Positions 49,406 through 56,909 of a DNA stretch of 64,000 bases are shown here, piece after piece. The DNA lies in the NCBI GenBank assembly GCA_963766935.1, contig CAVYBY010000003.1, positions 186,001-250,000 on the forward strand, in the 5' to 3' direction. Within the stretch, counting starts at the first letter, position 1; every line of letters begins with the position of its first letter. The position numbers and the translations under genes are program-made. Source of the stretch: CAVYBY01 sp963766935 (GTDB lineage Bacteria > Actinomycetota > UBA4738 > HRBIN12). Under the pieces are notes generated by a model. It was not told where the DNA came from. It ran no database searches and saw only the letters and a program-made list of their open reading frames with translations.

Positions 49406-50398
49406 TCAGTCTCCCATCGGCAATGGGGAGGGCACATCCTGGCGCGGGGACCCGCCGGCGTTGCCGTTGCGCTTGTTCAGCTTCGACCAGCCGTATCGCT
49501 GGTACAGGCTGAGGCAGGGCTCCATGAAGAACGCGGGCAGGAACTCCGCGCAGCCGGCCATGGCCCAGTGCTTGGGGTTGCGGGGGTCGCTGCGAATCGC
49601 CTGCCACGCCCACAAGCGGGCTTCCGGGCGGTTGCCGGTGAGCATGGCGAGCCCCGCCAGCCGCCAGCACCGCTGGGCGTGGCCGCCCGGGAACCGGAGG
49701 AACACGTCGCGGTGCTTGCTCACGAGACGGAAGTACGCATCGCGGAAGCGTTCGAAATCGAGCGAGAGCCGGTCCACGTGCGCGCGCTCCATCAAGACGA
49801 GCGGCGCCGGCACCATGCTGAACGCCCAGCGCTCGGCGAGCCGCAGCATCAGGTCCGTGTCCTCGGACACCGAGAGGTCTTCGTCGAGCAGCCCCACCTC
49901 ACCGAGCGTCCGAGCCCGCACGACAACGCCCTGGAGCGGGATGAACATGCTTCCGCCGACGATGTCGCGCTCCACGTCGTCGGAGAGCAGCGGGATGTGG
50001 TCCTTGAAGCGGCCGTCGGCCACGTACCGGACGCCCGAGACGCACACATCGGAGCCGTGACGGCTCATCGCGTCGAGCTGGAGCCGCAGCTTCGACTGCA
50101 CCCATTGGTCGTCGTCGTCCAGGAAGCCGATGACGTCGCCCTTGGCCTGCAGGATGCCCGTGTTCCTCGCGCCGGCCGGCCCGCTCCTGCGATCGTTGGA
50201 GCACACGCGCAGGTGCCGGCCGTCCCCTTCCAGGTCGTCGAGCCCGGCTCGGTCGGCCGGCTCGCGATCGAAGACCACCACGGCTTCGATCTCGCCGCCG
50301 TAATGCTGGGACAGCACGCTCTCGACGGCGCGCCGCAGCAACGGTCCGCCGCGTCGCGTCGGGATCACCACCGAGACTGCGGGATATGTGCCGTTCAC
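49406..50398 (-). CDS. GT2 family glycosyltransferase
   Basis: A 330-residue GT-A enzyme that opens AVSVVIPTRRGGPLLRRAVESVL, has GPAGARNTGILQAKGDVIGF and the metal-binding LDDDDQWV (DxD type), and later LLDEDLSVSEDTDLMLRLAE with the acceptor-side ED. Inverting transfer of one sugar to a lipid-linked intermediate is likely. The C-terminal about 100 residues are helical and may bind membrane. GTG at 50398 overlaps the preceding sulfotransferase stop (GTGA). It lies six bases before the polymerase gene. Confidence 0.88.
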   Translation of the reverse strand: MNGTYPAVSVVIPTRRGGPLLRRAVESVLSQHYGGEIEAVVVFDREPADRAGLDDLEGDGRHLRVCSNDRRSGPAGARNTGILQAKGDVIGFLDDDDQWVQSKLRLQLDAMSRHGSDVCVSGVRYVADGRFKDHIPLLSDDVERDIVGGSMFIPLQGVVVRARTLGEVGLLDEDLSVSEDTDLMLRLAERWAFSMVPAPLVLMERAHVDRLSLDFERFRDAYFRLVSKHRDVFLRFPGGHAQRCWRLAGLAMLTGNRPEARLWAWQAIRSDPRNPKHWAMAGCAEFLPAFFMEPCLSLYQRYGWSKLNKRNGNAGGSPRQDVPSPLPMGD

Positions 50399-51408
50399 GA
50401 GGCGCTCCCTCTGTTCGAGCGCCCGTATCCGTAGCGTCGCATCAGTGGCCAGACGAGCGTCGCCACCTGTGCGCGACGCAGGGGTGGCATGTCCCGCCGC
50501 CACGCGTCGTCGAGGCTGAGCCGCACGAGCGAATCCCCCCGGAACCGCTCGGGGTTCCCGCCGATGGCGTGCGCATCGTCTCGAAGCGAGATCTGACCGT
50601 CGGCGACGAAGTCGAGATCGTGCTCGGAGGCCGGGATGTCGATGAACCCGAGCACCTGACGAAGCGAGACTTCCGGCGCCCGAACGAACGTTTCGTACCG
50701 AAGACGCAGCGTCGGGGTGCCGAGCCGCTGGATCCGGTCGAATGCCAGGTTGTACGCGATCCACTCGGCGGCCGTCCGGCCGTGGCCGAATACGGGCATG
50801 GTGGCGCCCGCCCGTGTCGAGTCCGGCTTGACGATGCCCCGCTTCGACCACGAATGCGCCACGCCCCTCGGATCCCGGATCAGATGGACGACGTGCAGGT
50901 CGAGGCCGACCGAAACGCGGAGCACCGCCGCGTGGGCGGGGTACTTGCTCGAGTCGACCACGAGGCGCGCGTCCCGCGCCTCCTTGATGGCGCGGAACAC
51001 CTTGGTCCATGCCGATGACAGCGCGGCGACGTCCTCGCTCGAGCGCGGATCCCGGCCGAGCAGCTTTGGAAGGCGGCGATGACGATCGACGGCGTGTTGG
51101 CGCCCGAGCAGGGACTCGACGTGATCCGCATGCCAGCCCCCGAACGCCCGGTCGCCGACTTCCTGCCAGAAGCCGCACGCGGAGACGACCTCGCCGCAGG
51201 AACAGAGGCGATCGTCGGTCAGGATCGCGCGCCAGAGCGACCGGAGCTCGCCGACGGCGGCGATGCCGGGCACCTGTGCGAGGCTGCGTTCGAGGAGCGT
51301 GCTGCCGCTTCGGCCCGATCCCCCGACATAGAGGACGCGTGTCGGTCGAGCCGGGACGCCGAGGGTCACCAGGCTCGGAGAGCCGGCGACCTCCCCTGAC
51401 CGCTCCAT
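50395..51408 (-). CDS. PAPS-dependent sulfotransferase 3
   Basis: A 337-residue sulfotransferase of a different subtype from the other two. The phosphosulfate loop is VGGSGRSGSTLLERSL, followed by a Cys-rich LCSCGEVVSACGFW, and VDSSKYPAHA, which is typical of the Sulfotransfer_3-like group. HLIRDPRGVAHSWSKRG forms the 3'-phosphate site. ATG at 51408 has GGAG seven bases upstream and lies 16 bases after the Wzz/kinase gene. The substrate is presumably an island polysaccharide intermediate. Confidence 0.87.
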   Translation of the reverse strand: MERSGEVAGSPSLVTLGVPARPTRVLYVGGSGRSGSTLLERSLAQVPGIAAVGELRSLWRAILTDDRLCSCGEVVSACGFWQEVGDRAFGGWHADHVESLLGRQHAVDRHRRLPKLLGRDPRSSEDVAALSSAWTKVFRAIKEARDARLVVDSSKYPAHAAVLRVSVGLDLHVVHLIRDPRGVAHSWSKRGIVKPDSTRAGATMPVFGHGRTAAEWIAYNLAFDRIQRLGTPTLRLRYETFVRAPEVSLRQVLGFIDIPASEHDLDFVADGQISLRDDAHAIGGNPERFRGDSLVRLSLDDAWRRDMPPLRRAQVATLVWPLMRRYGYGRSNRGSAS

Positions 51409-51424
51409 AGGGTCTCCGATCCGC

Positions 51425-53077
51425 CTACGAGATCGCCTCCCGCAGCCCCGGCGAATCATCGCCACGGCCACGGGTTCGACGGGTCCCTCGCTTGGGGCGC
51501 CCACCCTCCACGTCCACCGCCGCAGGGCTCCGACCTTCCTTCTTCTCGTAGCGGTACGGTCGATAGCCGAACTCGCTGCCCGGACCGCCTTGGTACTTGT
51601 TGAGGACGATCCCCGTCGCACGAAGTCCGAGGCGATCCAGCAGATCGCGGCTGCGCGCGAGCGAGCGTTGCGTGGTCTTCTGCGCGTCCGCGACGAAGAC
51701 GATCCCGTCGACCACCGGTGCCATGAGCACGGTGTCCGAGACGAACACGGGGGGAGCATCGATCACGATGTAGTCGGCGAGCGGCCGGAGCCGGTCGATG
51801 ACGGCGCGGAAGCTGCCCGCCTCGAAGTGATCCGCCGACGCCGCGGTTGCGGGGCCCGCGGCGATCACGGCAAGACCCGCGATCCCGGTGATGGAGATCG
51901 GCAACCCGCGTGTCCCGTCCTGCAGCAGGTGCCGGAGTCCGTTGCGGTTGCCGATGCCGAAGTAGCGATGCAGCGACGGGCGCCGAAGGTCGGCGTCGAC
52001 GAGCAGGACCTGCTTGCCGGAGCCCGCGATCCTTACCGCCAGGTTGGCGGCCGTCGTCGACTTGCCCTCGCCGGCCGCGCCGCTCGTCACGAGGAGCACG
52101 CGCGCGTCCTCGCCGGACAGACGCAACACGCTCGACCGAAGGACGCGGAATGCCTCCGCCACTGGACTCTCGGAGTCCGTCTCCATCTCGAGCGCCTTGC
52201 GCGGGTCGTCGCGGGGGGCATCTCGAACCATCGGCACCACGCCGAGGACCGGTGCGCCGAAGACATCCTCGATCTCATGCGAGCCGCGCACGCGGCCACG
52301 GATCCCTTCGAGCCCGAAGGCAATGGTCCCACCGAGCAGGAGACCCATCAGTGCGGCTGCCGTCATCAGGGCGACGACGGACGGAGAGGTGGCCTTGGCC
52401 GGTGACACCGTGCCGACGAGGGTTCCCGCCGTGCGGTTGGCGGCGCCGTTGTCGGCCAGCTGACGGCCGACCTCGTCCTTGTGGGCCAGCACGGCGTCGA
52501 GGTCCCCGCGGGCCGCGACCCAGGCCGGAGAGTCCTTGGGGTTCGACGCCATCGTCCGCTCGAGACCGTTCTGCTGGCCGTCGAGGTAGTCGAGGACGCC
52601 CTTCAGCCGATCACGCTGATCGTTGAGCGCCGCATCGATCTGACTGCCCCGGTAGCTGAGATATGCGGCCGCCGAAGCCTTCGCACCAGCTTCGGCCAGC
52701 TTCGCGGTGGATCCGTGGAACGTGAATGTGAGCACGCGTCCCGCGGAGACCGGGCGCACGCTGAGCGCCTTGTGGACGGCCTGAACGCTGTCGACGCGGG
52801 GTGTGAGGCTGTCATACGCCACCTGGGCCACGGCGAGCGAGTTCGCAATGTCGGTTTCGGTGTCGAGGTCCAGGGACGGCCCGCTGGTGCCGAGCGTGGC
52901 TGCCCCGACGAGGACGTCGGCCGAGGCCGAATACGTGGTCTCCTGCATCTGGGCGTACCCGAAGGCACCCAGCATGAACACGCCGACGATGGCGAGGACG
53001 ATCCAACGGTTCACCCACAGCGTTGCGACATGGTCGCTGACCTGGGGCGCAGCAGTAGGCGAAGGGGTCTGGCTCAC
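51425..53077 (-). CDS. Wzz / bacterial tyrosine kinase fusion (chain-length regulator)
   Basis: A 550-residue polysaccharide co-polymerase. It has an N-terminal membrane segment (about 24-42), a Wzz-type extracytoplasmic region with coiled-coil character, and a second membrane segment (about 232-255). A cytoplasmic BY-kinase follows: Walker A SGAAGEGKST (332-341), Walker A' LLVDADLRRP with Asp361 and Asp363, Walker B YIVIDAPP (436-443). The C-terminal Tyr cluster is small (Tyr505, Tyr508, Tyr510 in FGYRPYRYEKK) and is followed by a basic Arg/Gly tail. It should control chain length and export of the island polysaccharide. GTG at 53077 with TAGGAG upstream; first gene of the operon running to the flippase. 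Confidence 0.92.
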   Translation of the reverse strand: MSQTPSPTAAPQVSDHVATLWVNRWIVLAIVGVFMLGAFGYAQMQETTYSASADVLVGAATLGTSGPSLDLDTETDIANSLAVAQVAYDSLTPRVDSVQAVHKALSVRPVSAGRVLTFTFHGSTAKLAEAGAKASAAAYLSYRGSQIDAALNDQRDRLKGVLDYLDGQQNGLERTMASNPKDSPAWVAARGDLDAVLAHKDEVGRQLADNGAANRTAGTLVGTVSPAKATSPSVVALMTAAALMGLLLGGTIAFGLEGIRGRVRGSHEIEDVFGAPVLGVVPMVRDAPRDDPRKALEMETDSESPVAEAFRVLRSSVLRLSGEDARVLLVTSGAAGEGKSTTAANLAVRIAGSGKQVLLVDADLRRPSLHRYFGIGNRNGLRHLLQDGTRGLPISITGIAGLAVIAAGPATAASADHFEAGSFRAVIDRLRPLADYIVIDAPPVFVSDTVLMAPVVDGIVFVADAQKTTQRSLARSRDLLDRLGLRATGIVLNKYQGGPGSEFGYRPYRYEKKEGRSPAAVDVEGGRPKRGTRRTRGRGDDSPGLREAIS

Positions 53078-53192
53078 GGTTTATACGTCTCCTACGGTAG
53101 GCTACATCGCCTGCCCTGTATAACAGATGACCCGGCACTTTGGGTAGCCGGACGATGGACCCTGGCGACTCGGCATTCGGCCGAGGCCGGAT

Positions 53193-53246
53193 GCTGCCGA
53201 CGGGGGAACTTCCCCGGGGATCTACCCCACGATCCCCGTCGGCAGC
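53193..53246. other. Nested inverted repeats upstream of the Wzz/kinase gene
   Basis: GCTGCCGACGGGG (53193-53205) and CCCCGTCGGCAGC (53234-53246) are perfect 13-base arms. Inside, GGGGAA and TTCCCC (53203-53215) form a smaller alternative hairpin that competes for the same bases. The 202-base gap holding them separates the GH26-like gene from the Wzz/kinase gene. It may end the first transcript or regulate the second. Confidence 0.7.
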
Positions 53247-53260
53247 CGGCCGCCTCTCCT

Positions 53261-53300
53261 TAAGCGCAGCCGAACCGGCTTACGCGCAGCCGAACCGGCC
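53261..53300 (-). repeat. 20-bp tandem duplication spanning the GH26-like stop codon
   Basis: The block at 53261-53280 is repeated at 53281-53300 with two mismatches (core GCGCAGCCGAACCGGC). The second copy encodes the last residues GRFGCA; the first lies just past the stop. Slippage or a small duplication made it. Confidence 0.85.
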
Positions 53301-54236
53301 CTCGAACCTGGCAGTGCACCCCATGGCCTTGTAGGCGGTGAAGGCACGCCCGCTCGAATCGGCCCAGTAGTCCGAGTGCGAGCTGATGGCGTTGAAGTAC
53401 ACGAGGGCTCGCAACTTCGGCATGTCGTTCACGATCGTGGTGACCGCTCCATCGAAGAACTTCGCCTTCCAGCCGGCGGCTCCCGGCTGCTCGCGGATGC
53501 CCACCCAGGCCATGATCGGCTTGCCGTGGGGAACCGCAAAGCTGTAGAGGCAGTTGAACAGCTCATCGAACGAGGTCCAGGTGTTGATCGGCACGGCGGA
53601 GCCGCCGATCCAGTCCACCCATGCGTCGCCCGGGTAGTACGCCTGGCCCTTGCCCTTGCAGAAGCTCCGGGCTCGAGGCGCCCACACGAACTTGGCGTTG
53701 GTTGCCCCCCGGGCCCTGAAGATCGTGACGACGTGGCGCCACGCCTTGATGAACGGGCTGGGCTCCCCGATGAACTGCACCTGACCCGATCCTTGGGTCA
53801 TCTCCCAGGCGAACCGAATGAGCACCGGGCGTCCCACGCCCTTGACCGCGTCGGCGAATGCCTGGATCTGCGGGTCGAAATCACCGTTGGCGATCTTCGA
53901 CGCCCGGTTGGGATCGAGCTGCTTGTGGTCGACGGCCCGCCAGGAGATCATCGGAATCCGCCCCTCGGCAGACATGTTCGTGGCAAAGCCCATCGTGGAC
54001 TCGCTGAGATTCTGAAAGCGGTTCACGATGGCGAGCTTGCGCCCGATCATCTGTTCGAACCGGTGAATCGTGTCCTGCTGCTTGAGGCCCCACCGTGGAC
54101 TCACATGCGACCCGAACAGGACCTTCTTTGAAGATGCGGCGTTCGCGGGGGCGATTCCCCCGATGATCAGACCCACGACCAGACCGGTCACGAGCACGGC
54201 GCCCAGACGCGAAACCTTCGTCCTCGTCCGTTCCAT
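53280..54236 (-). CDS. Secreted GH26-like protein with altered catalytic residues
   Basis: A 318-residue exported protein with a signal peptide (about 1-34, cleavage near ANAASS) and a glycoside hydrolase family 26-like barrel. Landmarks are VLFGSHVSPRWG, RIPMISWRAVDHKQLDP, RFAWEMTQGSG and KFVWAPRAR, then YYPGDAWVDWIGGSAV, and KPIMAWVGIREQ near the end. Glu145 in FAWEM sits at the acid/base position, but the usual His before it is Trp. The nucleophile Glu expected in KP(I/V)M..E.G is absent. It may bind rather than cleave mannan-type or EPS chains. ATG at 54236 has GAGGGGG upstream. It has its own promoter and a leader of about 155 bases. Confidence 0.72.
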   Translation of the reverse strand: MERTRTKVSRLGAVLVTGLVVGLIIGGIAPANAASSKKVLFGSHVSPRWGLKQQDTIHRFEQMIGRKLAIVNRFQNLSESTMGFATNMSAEGRIPMISWRAVDHKQLDPNRASKIANGDFDPQIQAFADAVKGVGRPVLIRFAWEMTQGSGQVQFIGEPSPFIKAWRHVVTIFRARGATNAKFVWAPRARSFCKGKGQAYYPGDAWVDWIGGSAVPINTWTSFDELFNCLYSFAVPHGKPIMAWVGIREQPGAAGWKAKFFDGAVTTIVNDMPKLRALVYFNAISSHSDYWADSSGRAFTAYKAMGCTARFEGRFGCA

Positions 54237-54398
54237 CAATGCCCCCTCGGATTCCGACGATATGACCTCCATCGGCGGTCACCCCGGGCCTCATGGATAG
54301 GCCGTTCGGCTCAAACCCAGACCGATGCGCAGGGGGGAGGGTGGGGGCTCGGGCAGAGAGGCGCGACCGACGGATCAAGCGAAGGTCGTACGTCGCGG

Positions 54399-54427
54399 AT
54401 GCTACCGCAGGAGCCGGAGGGGACCAA
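54399..54427 (-). promoter_or_regulatory. Sigma-70-like promoter of the GH26-like gene
   Basis: On the minus strand TTGGTC (54422-54427), a 17-base spacer and TAGCAT (54399-54404). The predicted start near 54392 leaves about 155 bases of leader before ATG 54236. Confidence 0.5.
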
Positions 54428-54462
54428 ACCCGGTGGTGAGCAGGGGTGCCGGGGCCGCCGGG

Positions 54463-55407
54463 TCAGACGCCCTTCATGAACGCGACGGTCTCGGCGAGCC
54501 CGTCCTCGAGGTGCGTCCAGGGCTTCCAGCCGATCGACGAGGCGGCCGAGCCGATGTCGAGGGCGATCCGACGGAGCTCCCCCGGCGGCAAAGGACCGTG
54601 CTCGGGGTCACCTTCGAACCCCACGATGCCGGCAAGCAGCCCGTACACGTGGTTCACGCTGGCCTCGAGCCCCGTGCCGACGTTCACGAGCTTTCCCGAT
54701 CCCCGCTCGATCGCCTGCACGAACGCATGGACGACATCGTCGATGAAGACGTAATCGCGGGTTTGGTTCCCGTCCCCGAAGATCGTCGGCGTCTCGCCCG
54801 CAAGCATCCTGGCCGCAAAGATGGCGATCACTCCGGCCTCGCCGTGGGGATCCTGCCGAGGCCCGTAGACATTGCCCAGCGCGAGCGCCGTGTAGTCCAG
54901 GCCCCGATACCGCGCGTAGAAGCCCAGATAGTCCAGGATCACCTTCTTCGAGACCCCGTAGGGGCTGAGCGGGTGGGACCCTTGCGCCGCAGTCTCCTTG
55001 GCCGGGAGGCGCTTGGGCTCGCCGTACAGCGTGCCCCCGCTCGCGGCGTAGATCACCTTCCGCGCGCCGACTCTGACCGCGCATTCGAGGACGTTCAGCG
55101 TTCCCATCACGTTGATGCTGGCGTCGGCGACCGGGTTCTCGAGCGAGGGCCGCACACCCGACTGGGCCGCAAGGTGAAACACCACCTCGGGCCGGTGCCG
55201 TTCGAACAGGGGCCCGAGGCCGTCCGCCCGCACGTCCATGTTGAAGAACGTGAAGTCCTTGCCGTAGCCCCGGCCCTCCGCGAGGTTGGCGATGCGGCCG
55301 GTGGTCAGGTCGTCGACGCTGATGACGCGGTGCCCCTCGGCGAGGAGGCGGTCGGCCAGGTGCGAGGCGATGAACCCGGCGCCACCGGTTACGAGGACGG
55401 TCGTCAC
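54463..55407 (-). CDS. NAD-dependent sugar-nucleotide epimerase (GalE-like)
   Basis: A 314-residue extended short-chain dehydrogenase. It has TGGAGFIASHLADRLL for NAD, DDLTTGR, FHLAAQSGVRPS, the catalytic Ser-Tyr-Lys set with YAASGGTLYG and SPYGVSKK, and GNVYGPRQDPHGEAGVIAIF, then DGNQTRDYVFIDDVV. This is the pattern of UDP-glucose 4-epimerase and UDP-glucuronate epimerase/decarboxylase relatives; the sugar is not certain. GTG at 55407 overlaps the tsaD stop (GTGA), so it is translated with the housekeeping tsa operon, although its product probably feeds the polysaccharide genes downstream. Confidence 0.87.
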   Translation of the reverse strand: MTTVLVTGGAGFIASHLADRLLAEGHRVISVDDLTTGRIANLAEGRGYGKDFTFFNMDVRADGLGPLFERHRPEVVFHLAAQSGVRPSLENPVADASINVMGTLNVLECAVRVGARKVIYAASGGTLYGEPKRLPAKETAAQGSHPLSPYGVSKKVILDYLGFYARYRGLDYTALALGNVYGPRQDPHGEAGVIAIFAARMLAGETPTIFGDGNQTRDYVFIDDVVHAFVQAIERGSGKLVNVGTGLEASVNHVYGLLAGIVGFEGDPEHGPLPPGELRRIALDIGSAASSIGWKPWTHLEDGLAETVAFMKGV

Positions 55408-56411
55408 GCCGGCAACCTTAGGTTCGGGTCGGCGGGGATGTCCAACGAGGACCGTTCCCCGCGAGCGAGTCTGGCCGCACCCACGCACGCGACCATGGCT
55501 CCGTTGTCGGTGCAGAGCTCGAGCGGCGGCACGAGCACGCGCAGACCCTGCTCGCCGGCGGCGGCCTCCATCCGTTCGCGCAGACGGGAGTTGGCCACGA
55601 CGCCGCCTCCGAGCAGGATCGTCTCGACCCCCGTGCGCGCCGCGGCCTCGAGGGTCTTCGAGACCTGAACGTCCACGATGGCCTCCTGGAAGCTCGCCGC
55701 GACGTCGGCCGGATCGATCTCATGGCCGGCGGCCCGCTCCCGGCGGATGTGCCGGAGAACGGCCGTCTTGAGCCCGCTCATCGAGAAATCGAGGTCGCCG
55801 GAGCTCTCCATGGCCCGGGGGAACCGGATCGCGGTCGGATCGCCCCGGCGAGCCAGCACGTCTAATGCAGGCCCCCCGGGGAAACCGAGCCCGAGCATGC
55901 GGGCGACCTTGTCGAAGGCCTCACCGGCCGCATCGTCGAGCGTCTCCCCGAGCACGACGTGGTGAAGGGGTTCGGGGATGTGCACGAGCATGGTGTGCCC
56001 GCCGCTGACGATCAGCGCCACATAGGGGGGCTCCGGCGGACCGTGCACCAAGAAGTTGGCCCAGACGTGGCCCTCCAGGTGGTTGACGCCGATCAGGGCT
56101 GCGCCGGTCGCGATCGAGATCGCCTTGGCCGCCGCCATGCCCACGAGGAGCGCGCCGACGAGGCCGGGTCCGACGGTAACCGCCACGCCGTCGAGGTCCC
56201 CGAACCCGACCCCGGCTTCCTGCAGCGCCTGTTCGAGCAGGGGGTTCAGCAGCTCGACATGGGCGCGCGCGGCGACCTCCGGCACGACGCCGCCGAACCG
56301 TTCGTGGAGGTGCTCCTGCCGGGCGATGAGGTTGGAGCGAAGAGCGAAGCCGTCCTCCACGACCGCGACGGCGGTCTCGTCACACGAGGTTTCGATCCCG
56401 AGCGTGATCAG
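55404..56411 (-). CDS. tsaD: tRNA N6-threonylcarbamoyladenosine synthase TsaD, CTG start
   Basis: A 335-residue TsaD that transfers the threonylcarbamoyl group to A37 of ANN-decoding tRNAs. It has LGIETSCDETAVAVV, the metal-binding HLEGH in GVNHLEGHVWANFL, VSGGHTMLV, FPGGPALD, LDFSMSGLKTA and GGGVVANSRLR. The best start is CTG at 56411, overlapping the rimI stop as CTGA and giving the normal two residues before LGIETSC. An in-frame GTG nine codons upstream (56435) is the alternative. TsaB and TsaE, its partners, are encoded upstream in the same operon. Confidence 0.95.
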   Translation of the reverse strand: MITLGIETSCDETAVAVVEDGFALRSNLIARQEHLHERFGGVVPEVAARAHVELLNPLLEQALQEAGVGFGDLDGVAVTVGPGLVGALLVGMAAAKAISIATGAALIGVNHLEGHVWANFLVHGPPEPPYVALIVSGGHTMLVHIPEPLHHVVLGETLDDAAGEAFDKVARMLGLGFPGGPALDVLARRGDPTAIRFPRAMESSGDLDFSMSGLKTAVLRHIRRERAAGHEIDPADVAASFQEAIVDVQVSKTLEAAARTGVETILLGGGVVANSRLRERMEAAAGEQGLRVLVPPLELCTDNGAMVACVGAARLARGERSSLDIPADPNLRLPA

Positions 56412-56908
56412 GGCCGGATGCCTTCGGGGAGCCACGCCGCGACGGTCTCGAGCCGGGAGGCATAGGAGTCCCCCCGGATGTCCCCGGTCCACATGATCAG
56501 GGCGTCCTCGTGGAGCTCTTGATAGTAGTTGCGCCGCAATCCGACCGGGCGAAAGCCGAAGCGCGCGTACATGCGCTGCGCCCCCCAGTTCGTCACCCGC
56601 ACCTCGAGCGAGACCGCGTGGGCCCCGAGCTCGATCGCCCGAAGGATCTCCTCGTGGAGAAGCCTGCTGCCGACCCGGTGGCGCTGATGGTGGGGATCGA
56701 CCGCGATGTTCGTGATGTGCGCCTCCTCGCCGTAGCAGATCATCCCCGCATACCCCACGACCTCTCGACCCCACCGGGCGACGACGTAGGAGCGGTTGGA
56801 CGGCTCGGACATCTCGACGACGAACAGGTTCGGGCTCCAGGGACGGGCGTAGACCTGGCGCTCGATGGTCATGACGGCGCGCAGGTGACGGCGCCGCATC
56901 CGCGTCAC
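56408..56908 (-). CDS. rimI: Ribosomal protein S18 alanine N-acetyltransferase-type GNAT
   Basis: A 166-residue GNAT acetyltransferase with MTIERQVYARPWSPNLF near the start, as in RimI. AHITNIAVDPHHQRHRVGSRLL follows, the acetyl-CoA-binding V-x-x-x-x-R/Q-x-x-G/A motif with HRVG, then LEVRVTNWGAQRMYARFGF and VGLRRNYYQELHEDALIM. Being set between tsaB and tsaD is the usual place of rimI. GTG at 56908, two bases after the tsaB stop, is preferred over ATG 16 codons upstream, which would overlap tsaB by 47 bases. Confidence 0.9.
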   Translation of the reverse strand: MTRMRRRHLRAVMTIERQVYARPWSPNLFVVEMSEPSNRSYVVARWGREVVGYAGMICYGEEAHITNIAVDPHHQRHRVGSRLLHEEILRAIELGAHAVSLEVRVTNWGAQRMYARFGFRPVGLRRNYYQELHEDALIMWTGDIRGDSYASRLETVAAWLPEGIRP

Positions 56909-56909
56909 C

